Source: JALYQB01 sp035640155
GTDB taxonomy: Bacteria; Actinomycetota; Actinomycetes; Mycobacteriales; Pseudonocardiaceae
Assembly (NCBI GenBank): GCA_035640155.1
Contig: DASQWR010000105.1
Coordinates: 1 to 8,066, forward strand
Length of the DNA: 8,066 nt
Reading direction: 5' to 3'
Made by a program: the position numbers and the translations under genes. Positions 1-6,405 of the stretch are shown in pieces. The notes beneath the pieces were generated by a model. It searched no databases. It was not told the origin of the DNA and saw only the letters and a program-made list of their open reading frames with translations. Within the stretch, counting starts at the first letter, position 1; each line of letters starts with the position of its first letter.

Positions 1-755
1 CCGGCGACGGGGCGCTGGACGTCTTCCTGCAGCGGTTTCCGGCGACCGTCGAGCTCGCCACGCTGGCCATCCTGCTGGCGGTGGCCGCCGGGATCCCGCT
101 CGGCTACCTCGCCGCGCGGCGCCGAGGCAGCTGGCTGGACCACACCGGAGTGGTGACCTCGCTGGTGGGGGTCGCGGTGCCGGTGTTCTTCCTGGCGTTC
201 CTGCTGAAGTACGTGTTCGCGGTGCAGCTGGGCTGGTTGCCGACCTCGGGACGGCAGACCGCGGGCATCGACGCCACCGGGGTCACCGGGTTCTTCGTGC
301 TCGACGGCCTGCTCACCCGCGAGTGGGACGCGGCGTGGGACTCGTTCACGCACTTGATCCTGCCCGCGCTCGCGCTGGCGTCGATCCCGTTCGCGGTGGT
401 GTTCCGGATCACCCGGGGTGCCGTGCTCGACGTGCTCGACGAGGACTACGTCCGTACCGCCTACGCCAAGGGGCTGACCGACACCGTGATCCGGGGCCGG
501 CACGTGCTGCGCAACGCGCTGCTGCCGGTCGTCACGACCATCGGGCTGCAGACCGGGGCGCTGCTGTCCGGAGCGGTGCTCACCGAGCGGGTGTTCGCCT
601 ACCAGGGCGTGGGTCAGGCCCTCGCGCTCGGGTTCGAGCGCCGGGACTACGCCGTGCTGCAGGTGGTGATCGTCGCGGCGGCCATGGTGTACGTGCTGGT
701 GAACCTGGTCGTGGACCTGTCCTACGCGGCGATCGACCCGAGGGTGCGCACATGA
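1..755 (+). CDS. Peptide/nickel-type ABC transporter permease (DppB/OppB family), N-terminus outside window
   Basis: This is an inner-membrane permease of a binding-protein-dependent importer for peptides or related substrates. The reading frame is open from base 3, so the gene begins before the window. About 250 residues are visible and the family is usually 310-330, so roughly 60-80 N-terminal residues are missing. Several hydrophobic membrane segments are seen. A clear EAA-type cytoplasmic loop lies around bases 438-530 (DYVRTAYAKGL followed by RHVLRNALLPVVT); this is the ATPase contact site in the family. The C-terminal part (LTERVFAYQGVGQALALG, then the closing DPRVRT) is typical of DppB. 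The stop TGA at 753-755 overlaps an ATG at 752. The gene is followed by a second permease and two ATPases, so it is part of an operon. The substrate cannot be told from sequence; dipeptides, oligopeptides or nickel are all possible. Confidence 0.93.
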   Translation, partial: GDGALDVFLQRFPATVELATLAILLAVAAGIPLGYLAARRRGSWLDHTGVVTSLVGVAVPVFFLAFLLKYVFAVQLGWLPTSGRQTAGIDATGVTGFFVLDGLLTREWDAAWDSFTHLILPALALASIPFAVVFRITRGAVLDVLDEDYVRTAYAKGLTDTVIRGRHVLRNALLPVVTTIGLQTGALLSGAVLTERVFAYQGVGQALALGFERRDYAVLQVVIVAAAMVYVLVNLVVDLSYAAIDPRVRT

Positions 756-779
756 GGCTGGAGACATGAGGCTGGCCAC
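750..779 (+). repeat. 14-bp tandem duplication at the permease-permease junction, creating a five-codon minigene
   Basis: The 12 bases ACATGAGGCTGG occur at 750-761 and again at 764-775, a 14-bp period. The first ATG (752) opens a minigene of five codons (MRLET) that stops at TGA 767-769, overlapping the second ATG (766), the true start of the next permease. GAGGG at 740-744 is well placed (7 bases) for the first ATG. GAGG at 754-757, inside the first copy, is well placed (8 bases) for the second. Because 14 is not a multiple of three, only the second ATG reads into the permease. Confidence 0.75.
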
Positions 780-1704
780 CGCGCGCAAGGAGCGCATCGA
801 CGCGCTGGCCGCTGCCGGTCCCGACGCCGGCGTCAGCCTGGCCGTGTCGGCGTGGCGGCGGCTGCGACGCAGCCCGGTGTTCGTCATCGGAGCGGTCGTC
901 ATCGGTGCGTTCCTGGTGATGGCGCTGCTGGCGCCGTGGCTCGCGCCGAACGACCCCGGGCTGCGGCTGCTGGAGGAGCAGGTGTCCCGGGCGCGCAACG
1001 AGATTCCCCCCGCGCAGCCCGGATTCCCGCTCGGCGGTGACCAGGAGGGGCGCGACCTCCTCTCCCGGATGCTGCTCGGCTCGCGCCAGACGTTGCTCGT
1101 CGCGGTGCTCGCCACGGTGATCGGGCTCGGCGGCGGCCTGGTGCTCGGCACCCTGGCCGGCGCGCTCGGTGGCTGGGTCGACTCCACGGTGATGCGGGTG
1201 GTCGACGTGCTGCTGTCCATCCCATCGCTGCTGCTCGCGGTGTCCATCGGGGCGCTGTTCGCGCAGCAGAGCCGGTTCACCGTCATCCTCGCGGTGGCCA
1301 TCGTGCAGATCCCGATCTTCGCGCGGCTGCTGCGGGGGTCGATGCTCGCGCAGCGGGCGTCCGACCACGTGCTGGCCGCCCGCGCGCTCGGGGTGCGCCG
1401 CGGCGCGATCGTGTTCCGGCACATGCTGCCGAACTCCCTCGGGCCGGTGATCGTGCAGTCCACCCTGGTGCTCGCGATCGCGATCATCGAAGCGGCCGCG
1501 CTGAGCTTCCTCGGCCTCGGCGCGCCGGACGACTCGGTGCCCGAGTGGGGGCAGATGCTCGGCAAGGCCCAGACCGTGATCGACAGCCACCCGCAGCTCG
1601 CGTTCTGGCCGGCGGGGGCGATCATCGTCGTCGCACTCGGCTTCACGCTGGTCGGCGAGTCGCTGCGGGACGCCCTGGACCCGAGGAGCAGGAGCCGCCC
1701 ATGA
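766..1704 (+). CDS. Peptide/nickel-type ABC transporter permease (DppC/OppC family)
   Basis: This is the second inner-membrane permease of the importer, expected to pair with the upstream DppB-like protein. It is 312 residues, normal for the family. Residues about 25-62 form an N-terminal OppC-type segment with the first membrane helix (SPVFVIGAVVIGAFLVMALL). Residues 88-101 (PLGGDQEGRDLLSR) are the GTDxxGRDxxSR-like motif typical of DppC. The EAA loop is at about 201-225 (HVLAARALGV, RHMLPNSLGP). LSFLGLGAP at 246-254 is another hallmark. The ATG at 766 is chosen because the ATG at 752 stops after five codons and because GAGG at 754-757 gives a Shine-Dalgarno at 8-base spacing. The stop TGA at 1702-1704 overlaps the ATG of the next gene, indicating translational coupling. 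Confidence 0.95.
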   Translation: MRLATARKERIDALAAAGPDAGVSLAVSAWRRLRRSPVFVIGAVVIGAFLVMALLAPWLAPNDPGLRLLEEQVSRARNEIPPAQPGFPLGGDQEGRDLLSRMLLGSRQTLLVAVLATVIGLGGGLVLGTLAGALGGWVDSTVMRVVDVLLSIPSLLLAVSIGALFAQQSRFTVILAVAIVQIPIFARLLRGSMLAQRASDHVLAARALGVRRGAIVFRHMLPNSLGPVIVQSTLVLAIAIIEAAALSFLGLGAPDDSVPEWGQMLGKAQTVIDSHPQLAFWPAGAIIVVALGFTLVGESLRDALDPRSRSRP

Positions 1705-2723
1705 GTGCCTCCCCGAGACGCGACCCCTCCTCCCGGCCCCTGCTGGAGGTCGAGGACCTCACCGTCGCCTTCCAGCGCAAGGGCGAGGAGGCGACCACGG
1801 CCGTCGACGCAGTGAGCTTCGCCGTCGAACCGGGGCAGACCGTCGGGCTGGTCGGCGAGTCCGGCTGCGGCAAGTCCGTGACCGCGCTCGCGATCATGGG
1901 ACTGCTGCCGCGACGGGGCGTGCGGGTCAGCGGCTCGGTGCGCTTCGAGGGTACGGAGCTGCTCGGGCTGCCCGACGCCGCGATGCGCGAGCGCCGCGGC
2001 CGCGACCTCGCGATGGTGTTCCAGGACCCGCTGTCCTCGCTGAACCCCGTCGTGCCGATCGGGCTGCAGGTCAGCGAGGTGCTGGAGCGTCACCGCGGCC
2101 TGTCCCGCAAGCGGGCGATGGTCGACGCCGCCGGGCTGCTCGCCCGGGTCGGCATCCCGGACCCGCGGCGGCGGCTCGACGAGTACCCCCACCAGCTCTC
2201 CGGCGGGATGCGGCAGCGCGCGCTGATCGCGATGGCGCTCGCGTGCCGGCCACGGCTGCTCATCGCGGACGAGCCGACCACCGCGCTGGACGTCACGATC
2301 CAGGCGCAGATCCTGGCCCTGCTCGCTGAGCTGGTACATGACACCGCGACCGCACTCGTGATGATCACCCACGATCTGGGTGTGGTCGCCGGGCTGTGTG
2401 ACGAGGTGAACGTGCTCTACGGCGGGCGGGTGGTGGAGCGTGGCCCGCGGCACCCGCTGTTCGCCGCGCCGCACCATCCGTACACCGTCGGCCTGCTCGC
2501 CTCGATCCCGCGGCTCGACGCCCCGTGCGGGCAGCGGCTGTCTCCAATCCGCGGCTCGGTGAACGACACCATCCCGTGGTCGCAGGGCTGCGCGTTCGCC
2601 CCCCGGTGCCCGAACATGCTCGACACCTGCACCGCGGTCGCCCCGGCGATGGCGCCCGGGCCGGACGGGCGGCTGCTGCGCTGCCACAACCCGGTGCGCA
2701 GGTCCGAGGAGGTGCCCGCGTGA
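1701..2723 (+). CDS. Peptide ABC transporter ATP-binding protein (DppD/OppD family)
   Basis: This cytoplasmic ATPase powers the importer and probably forms a heterodimer with the next gene product. It has 340 residues. Walker A GESGCGKS is at 52-59, the Q-loop VFQDP at 106-110, the signature LSGGM at 166-170, Walker B LLIADEP at 186-192, the D-loop TALD at 194-197 and the switch His at 224. The C-terminal oligopeptide-type extension (HPYTVGLL at 259-266 onwards) holds Cys 297, 303, 310 and 328, the spacing associated with a 4Fe-4S cluster in DppD-type ATPases. The signature has Met in place of the more usual Gln, which is common in DppD. The ATG at 1701 overlaps the permease stop (ATGA). GGAG at 1691-1694 gives a good ribosome binding site, and ATG 1701 fits the family's usual N-terminus better than the in-frame upstream codons. 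Confidence 0.96.
   Translation: MSASPRRDPSSRPLLEVEDLTVAFQRKGEEATTAVDAVSFAVEPGQTVGLVGESGCGKSVTALAIMGLLPRRGVRVSGSVRFEGTELLGLPDAAMRERRGRDLAMVFQDPLSSLNPVVPIGLQVSEVLERHRGLSRKRAMVDAAGLLARVGIPDPRRRLDEYPHQLSGGMRQRALIAMALACRPRLLIADEPTTALDVTIQAQILALLAELVHDTATALVMITHDLGVVAGLCDEVNVLYGGRVVERGPRHPLFAAPHHPYTVGLLASIPRLDAPCGQRLSPIRGSVNDTIPWSQGCAFAPRCPNMLDTCTAVAPAMAPGPDGRLLRCHNPVRRSEEVPA
2706..2722 (+). promoter_or_regulatory. Ribosome binding site fixing the GTG start of the second ATPase
   Basis: GAGGAGG at 2706-2712 lies seven bases before GTG at 2720-2722, which itself overlaps the previous stop TGA (2721-2723) as GTGA. This near-perfect Shine-Dalgarno inside the end of the upstream gene decides the start. 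The frame stays open far upstream, but only as a shadow of the preceding gene. Confidence 0.75.
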
Positions 2724-3832
2724 GTCCCGCCGCCCGGCGCGAGGGGCCCCCGGCGGCAACTCCGCTGCCCGAGGGTGCCCCTCCCACTGCCGGCGGTGGG
2801 GTACTCGTCGACGTCGACGACCTGCGGGTGCACTTCCCGATCAAGCGTGGCGTGCTGCTCGACCGCACCGTTGGCCACGTCTACGCGGTCGACGGGGTGT
2901 CGCTGGCGGTGCGGCGGGGGGAGACCTACGGGCTGGTCGGGGAGTCGGGCTGCGGCAAGTCGACGCTGGCCCGGGCGATGCTGCGGCTCATCGAACCCAC
3001 CGGCGGCCGGGTGGTCTTCGACGGCACGGACCTGTCGTCGCTGCGCGGCGAGGCGCTGCGCCGAATGCGCCGCCGGATGCAGATGGTGTTCCAGGACCCA
3101 CTGTCCTCACTGGACCCCCGGCAGTCGGTGGAGTCCCTGCTCGTCGAGGGGCTGCGCGCGCACGGCCTGGACCGCGGGCGGGAGCCGACCTCGGCGCGGC
3201 TGCGGGAGCTGCTCGGCGCCGTGGGGCTGCCGGCGAGCGCGCTGCGCCGCTACCCGCACGAGTTCTCCGGCGGGCAGCGCCAGCGCATCGGGATCGCCCG
3301 TGCGCTCACCGTCGAGCCCGACCTGGTCATCGCCGACGAGCCGGTGAGCGCACTGGACGTCTCGGTGCAGGCGCAGGTGCTCAACCTGCTGGAGGACCTG
3401 CAGGCCGAGCTGGGGCTGACCTACCTGGTGATCGCGCACGACCTGGCGGTGGTGCGACACATCGCCGACCGGGTGGGCGTGATGTACCTGGGCGGGCTCG
3501 TCGAGGAGGCGGGATCCGACGAGCTGTACGCCGAGCCGCTGCATCCGTACACCAAGGCCCTGCTGTCCGCGGTGCCGGTGCCCGACCCGATGGTCGAGGA
3601 CAGCCGGGAGCAGATCCTGCTCACCGGGGACCTGCCCTCCCCCGCCGCGCCCCCGAGCGGGTGCCGGTTCCACACCCGCTGCCCGTGGCGGCAGCCGACC
3701 CGGTGCGACGACGAGCGGCCTGCGCTGCGGGAGATCACGCCCGGGCACCGGGCGGCGTGCCACTGGGCCGAGGACATCGAGACGGGCACAGACCGCCGGC
3801 CTCGGGATCCGGTAGCTCAGAAACCGGCGTAG
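2720..3832 (+). CDS. Peptide ABC transporter ATP-binding protein (DppF/OppF family)
   Basis: This is the second cytoplasmic ATPase of the importer, with 370 residues. After a Pro/Ala-rich N-terminus (about 1-27) come VDVDDLRVHFPIKRG (30-44), Walker A GESGCGKS (74-81), Q-loop VFQDP (123-127), signature FSGGQ (182-186), Walker B LVIADEP (202-208), D-loop SALD (210-213) and switch His 240. HFPIKRG plus the long loop before the Walker A region is typical of DppF/OppF. The C-terminal HPYTKALL (275-282) extension has Cys 315, 321, 329 and 347, matching the 4Fe-4S-type pattern of its partner. Start GTG 2720 overlaps the upstream stop. The last residues (about 355-370) are polar and family-atypical. 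The end overlaps a convergent small gene by 16 bases. No plus-strand terminator is evident immediately after the stop. Confidence 0.96.
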   Translation: MSPAARREGPPAATPLPEGAPPTAGGGVLVDVDDLRVHFPIKRGVLLDRTVGHVYAVDGVSLAVRRGETYGLVGESGCGKSTLARAMLRLIEPTGGRVVFDGTDLSSLRGEALRRMRRRMQMVFQDPLSSLDPRQSVESLLVEGLRAHGLDRGREPTSARLRELLGAVGLPASALRRYPHEFSGGQRQRIGIARALTVEPDLVIADEPVSALDVSVQAQVLNLLEDLQAELGLTYLVIAHDLAVVRHIADRVGVMYLGGLVEEAGSDELYAEPLHPYTKALLSAVPVPDPMVEDSREQILLTGDLPSPAAPPSGCRFHTRCPWRQPTRCDDERPALREITPGHRAACHWAEDIETGTDRRPRDPVAQKPA

Positions 3833-3975
3833 CGGATCGCGGGCTCGATCTCGGCCACCGGCTCGAACAGCACCGAGCCCGGCACCGGGTCGTCGTCCTG
3901 CCCGATCACGTAGTCCTCCGAGCGCACCGGTTCTGGCAGCTCACGCCACCGCGCCCACGGACCGGGCTCGCTCAT
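3817..3975 (-). CDS. Small protein of unknown function, 52 residues
   Basis: I do not recognise this protein. It is short, acidic and soluble-looking, with no membrane segment. It starts MSEPGPWARWRELPEPV and continues with an Asp/Glu-rich stretch (SEDYVIGQDDD) and a C-terminus ending IRYAGF. Coding support is codon use: nearly all of its 52 codons end in G or C, as in neighbouring genes. Its end overlaps the ABC ATPase gene tail-to-tail by 16 bases. ATG 3975 is chosen over an in-frame ATG at 4032, because the upstream part runs toward the leuA hairpin region and looks unlike the rest. The Shine-Dalgarno is poor (GAGGG about 12 bases away). A CATACT hexamer six bases before the ATG would suit a leaderless transcript. 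Otherwise the gene could be read through from leuA, which ends about 100 bases upstream. Confidence 0.6.
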   Translation of the reverse strand: MSEPGPWARWRELPEPVRSEDYVIGQDDDPVPGSVLFEPVAEIEPAIRYAGF

Positions 3976-4002
3976 GGGACCAGTATGCCCTCGAAACCGC
4001 GT

Positions 4003-4054
4003 TCTGGATGCAACCGCGGCTATCGGGGGCATGTCTACTGCGTCTGCATCCAGA
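4003..4054. repeat. 10-bp inverted repeat between leuA and the small gene
   Basis: TCTGGATGCA at 4003-4012 is perfectly complementary to TGCATCCAGA at 4045-4054, with 32 bases between. The right arm is also half of the leuA-distal hairpin at 4035-4063, so the two pairings exclude each other. Confidence 0.6.
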
Positions 4055-4063
4055 CTGCAGTAG
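4035..4063 (-). terminator. Strong hairpin after leuA, likely U-less terminator
   Basis: CTACTGC (4035-4041) pairs with GCAGTAG (4057-4063) and GTCTG (4042-4046) with CAGAC (4051-4055). This leaves one bulged base and a four-base CATC loop: 12 base pairs starting nine bases past the leuA stop. No T-run follows on either strand, so it is not a classical intrinsic terminator. Hairpins without a T-tract are common after actinobacterial genes. It could also protect the 3' end or act on transcripts from either side. Confidence 0.55.
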
Positions 4064-4072
4064 TGGGCAGCG

Positions 4073-5938
4073 TCAGCGCAGGGCGCGGTTCACTGCGGAG
4101 ACCACCGCGTTGAGCGACGCGGTGACGATCGAGCCGGACACCCCGACACCCCAGAGCACCTGGTCGCCCATCGCGCATTCGACGTAGGCCGCGGCGGCAG
4201 CGTCGTCCCCGGCGGACAACGCGTGCTCGGAGTAGTCCAGCACCCGCACGTCGAAGCCCACCGCGGCGAGAGCGTCGACGAACGCCGCGATCGGGCCGTT
4301 GCCCGAGCCGGCGATCTCGTGCGGCTCACCCTCCACCAGCACCGTGGCGTCGACGCGGACGAGGCCGTCACCGGCGGCATCGCTGCCGCTCAGCCGGTGG
4401 CTCTGCATCCACAGGGGGGTGCGGCGCTCGAGGTAGTCGGTGGCGAACACTCCCCAGATCTCCTGGGGCGTGACCTCGCCGCCGTCGGTGTCGGTGACCT
4501 GCTGCACCATCCGGGAGAACTCGATCTGCAGCCGCCGCGGCAGCTCCAGCTGGTGCTCGGACTTCATCACGTAGGCCACGCCGCCCTTGCCGGACTGCGA
4601 GTTGACCCGGATCACAGCCTCGTAGCTGCGACCGACGTCCTTCGGATCGATCGGCAGGTACGGGACCTCCCAGCGGTGCTCGTCGACCGGGATCGCGGCC
4701 AGGGCCGCATCGGTCTCCATCGCACGCAGTCCCTTGTTGATCGCGTCCTGATGGCTGCCGGAGAACGCGGTGTACACCAGGTCGCCCCCGTAGGGGTGCC
4801 GCTCGGGCACCGGCAGCTGGTTGCAGTACTCGACGGTGCGGCGGATCTCGTCGATGTCGGAGAAGTCGACCTGCGGGTCGATCCCCTGGCTGAACAGGTT
4901 CAGCCCCAACGTCACCAGGCAGACGTTGCCGGTCCGCTCCCCGTTGCCGAACAGGCAGCCCTCGATGCGGTCGGCACCGGCCTGCAGGCCGAGCTCGGCC
5001 GCCGCCACCGCGGTGCCGCGGTCGTTGTGCGGGTGCAGCGAGAGCACCACCGCGTCGCGGCGCTCCAGGTTGCGGTGCATCCACTCGATGGAGTCGGCGT
5101 AGACGTTCGGCGTCGCCATCTCCACCGTCGCCGGCAGGTTCACGATCGTCGGGCGCTCCGAGGTGGGCTGCCAGATGGCGGTGACGGCATTGCACACCTC
5201 CGCGGCGTAGGCCAGCTCGGTGCCGGTGTAGGACTCCGGGGAGTACTCGAAGCGGAAGGTGGTCTCCGGGTACTTCTCGGCCAGCTGGCCGATCAGCTCC
5301 GCCCCGTCGGTGGCGATCTTCGTGATGGCCCGGCGGTCGGCCCGGAAGACCACCCGGCGCTGCAGGATCGAGGTCGAGTTGTACAGGTGCATGATCACCT
5401 GCGGGGCGCCCTCGACGGCGGCGAAGGTGCGCTCGATCAGCTCCGGGCGGGCCTGGGTGAGCACCTGGATGCGCACGTCCTCCGGGATCGCGCCGTCGGC
5501 GATGATCTCGCGGACGAAGTCGAAGTCCGTCTGCGATGCCGACGGGAAGCCGACCTCGATCTCCTGGTAGCCCATCCGCACCAGCAGGTCGAACATGCGG
5601 CGCTTGCGGGCCGGGCTCATCGGGTCGATCAGCGCCTGGTTGCCGTCGCGCAGGTCTACCGCACACCAGAGCGGCGCGCGGGTGATCGCGGCGTCCGGCC
5701 AGGTCCGGTCGGGAAGCGAGACCGGCTCGACCTCCTCGACGAAAGGTCGATAGCGGTGAAACGGCATGAAGCTGCCGCGCTGGGTGTTCCAAGCGGGTTG
5801 GTCAGCGGGCGCGGGCCGCGACGGGACGCGGATGCGGCTGGCGGTGCCGGAGGCGAACGTGTCCGGGCCGATGCCGTCGCGATCGATCCCACTGGGGTCG
5901 ATGCGACTGGGCGGACTGTCCATGCCGTGGGGACTCAT
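4073..5938 (-). CDS. leuA: 2-isopropylmalate synthase
   Basis: LeuA condenses acetyl-CoA with 2-oxoisovalerate to 2-isopropylmalate, the first committed step of leucine synthesis, in the cytoplasm. The protein is 621 residues, the long actinobacterial form. After a poorly conserved N-terminus (1-47), QPAWNTQRGSFMPFHRYRPF (47-66) opens the conserved part. The TIM-barrel catalytic domain has DLRDGNQ (95-101; Arg97 and Asp98), His302 and His304 in LHPHND, and Asn338 in GNGERTGN. All of these line up with catalytic and metal ligands I recall for the M. tuberculosis enzyme. The C-terminal LeuA dimer/regulatory domain (about 520-621) includes GSGNGPIAAFVDAL. The M. tuberculosis tandem-repeat insert is absent. 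ATG 5938 is chosen because it sits one base after the leader segment complementary to the Leu codons. AGGAAG lies about 12 bases upstream. ATG 5923 is an alternative start. Confidence 0.97.
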   Translation of the reverse strand: MSPHGMDSPPSRIDPSGIDRDGIGPDTFASGTASRIRVPSRPAPADQPAWNTQRGSFMPFHRYRPFVEEVEPVSLPDRTWPDAAITRAPLWCAVDLRDGNQALIDPMSPARKRRMFDLLVRMGYQEIEVGFPSASQTDFDFVREIIADGAIPEDVRIQVLTQARPELIERTFAAVEGAPQVIMHLYNSTSILQRRVVFRADRRAITKIATDGAELIGQLAEKYPETTFRFEYSPESYTGTELAYAAEVCNAVTAIWQPTSERPTIVNLPATVEMATPNVYADSIEWMHRNLERRDAVVLSLHPHNDRGTAVAAAELGLQAGADRIEGCLFGNGERTGNVCLVTLGLNLFSQGIDPQVDFSDIDEIRRTVEYCNQLPVPERHPYGGDLVYTAFSGSHQDAINKGLRAMETDAALAAIPVDEHRWEVPYLPIDPKDVGRSYEAVIRVNSQSGKGGVAYVMKSEHQLELPRRLQIEFSRMVQQVTDTDGGEVTPQEIWGVFATDYLERRTPLWMQSHRLSGSDAAGDGLVRVDATVLVEGEPHEIAGSGNGPIAAFVDALAAVGFDVRVLDYSEHALSAGDDAAAAAYVECAMGDQVLWGVGVSGSIVTASLNAVVSAVNRALR

Positions 5939-6064
5939 TCTTCGCTGCTTCTTCCTGGCTGCCGGGTGTCTTGACGACCGGCGAGTGCACGCAGCGACTC
6001 CGCGACGGGGGGCCGGTCGGCGTCAGGCCCCGTCGCGGCAGCGAAGCAGGAGTGCGCGTGCCAC
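5939..6064 (-). promoter_or_regulatory. leuA leader RNA resembling the actinobacterial LEU element
   Basis: This leader can form several pairings on the minus strand. (1) A GC hairpin pairs 6026-6038 with 6000-6014, with a two-base bulge and an 11-base loop that starts with the leader-peptide stop codon. (2) An outer stem pairs 6056-6061 with 5987-5992 and 6049-6053 with 5997-6001. (3) A loop-to-downstream pairing joins 6012-6019 to 5975-5982 (CGACCGGC with GCCGGTCG), which gives a pseudoknot. (4) A nine-base match joins the last Leu codon region (6038-6046) to 5940-5948, just before the leuA ATG. No T-run follows the hairpin, so control of translation start is more likely than classical transcription attenuation. 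A conserved pseudoknot named the LEU element has been predicted upstream of leuA in most Actinobacteria; the match here is my inference from position and parts. Confidence 0.7.
6023..6064 (-). CDS. leuA leader peptide (Leu-Leu-Leu)
   Basis: A 13-residue leader peptide, MARALLLRCRDGA if started at GTG 6064. Its Leu codons CTC-CTG-CTT are at 6044-6052 and its stop TGA at 6023-6025. Leader peptides rich in the pathway end product sense charged tRNA through ribosome stalling; here that would be leucyl-tRNA. An in-frame ATG at 6076 would give 17 residues (MVTAVARALLLRCRDGA), but it has no good Shine-Dalgarno and lies inside a TATGGT -10-like hexamer. GTG 6064 falls seven bases after that hexamer, fitting leaderless initiation. 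The final four sense codons and the stop lie in the left arm and loop of the leader hairpin, so a ribosome finishing the peptide would disturb the fold, while one stalled at Leu would cover the pairing segment. Confidence 0.7.
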   Translation of the reverse strand: MARALLLRCRDGA

Positions 6065-6071
6065 GGCCGTC

Positions 6072-6098
6072 ACCATAGCCGCCCGCAGCGCGCAGCAA
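6072..6098 (-). promoter_or_regulatory. Putative promoter of the leuA leader transcript
   Basis: On the minus strand, TATGGT (6077 to 6072) fits the actinobacterial TAnnnT -10 pattern, with TTGCTG (6098 to 6093) as a possible -35 at a short 15-base spacing. Transcription would then begin near 6064-6066, at or beside the GTG of the leader peptide. The promoter is predicted from motif and position only. Confidence 0.4.
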
Positions 6099-6147
6099 CG
6101 AAATCCATCTCGGATGCTGGGATGGCCACGCCCCGGGATGCGGTCGG

Positions 6148-6405
6148 CTATCCGGAAGAGCCCTGCTCCGGCCACTCGACGGCGAGGCGCGCCACCACCT
6201 CGCAAGCGGCGCGGACCGCTGGCGTGCCGCCACCTGCTCGCCCGGCGGCCAGCCCGACCAGGAACGCAGTGAGCGGCGCCGCGGGCCGTGCGACGCCGTG
6301 GGCGACCTCCTTGGTCAGGTCCAGCAGCAGGTCGCGGTCCAGCGAGCCTGGGTCGAGGTCCAAGGCGTGGCAGACGCGCGTGGTCCAGGTGTCAAGGGCG
6401 TTCAT
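6148..6405 (-). CDS. DUF6457-like small protein
   Basis: An 85-residue soluble protein whose core (residues 25-50, with DLLLDLTKEVAHGVARP then AAPLTAFL) matches my memory of the short actinobacterial DUF6457 family. That family is often found beside or fused to molybdenum-cofactor guanylyltransferase (MobA) proteins. The N-terminus MNALDTWTTRVCHALDL is also typical. No function is established to my knowledge, and no Mo-cofactor gene is seen in this window. Length is normal for the family, so it appears intact. AGGGAG lies five bases before the ATG, a good ribosome binding site. The stop TAG (6148-6150) is about 50 bases before the putative leuA leader promoter, on the same strand. Readthrough into leuA is possible, but the leader suggests leuA has its own promoter. 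Confidence 0.75.
   Translation of the reverse strand: MNALDTWTTRVCHALDLDPGSLDRDLLLDLTKEVAHGVARPAAPLTAFLVGLAAGRAGGGTPAVRAACEVVARLAVEWPEQGSSG

Noticed and set aside
1545..1700. Extended N-terminus for the first ATPase from an in-frame upstream start
   Set aside because: It lies wholly inside the permease gene in another frame; ATG 1701 with its overlap and ribosome binding site is the standard arrangement.
4223..5974. Long plus-strand open frame (583 codons) opposite leuA
   Set aside because: It is antisense to an unmistakable LeuA. Long antisense frames are common in high-GC genes, and the product is a His/Val/Arg/Leu-rich shadow without any family feature.
5999..6040. Classical intrinsic terminator in the leuA leader
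   Set aside because: The hairpin is strong but is followed by GGAGTCGCTG rather than a T-run, so transcription attenuation of the classic kind is not supported.
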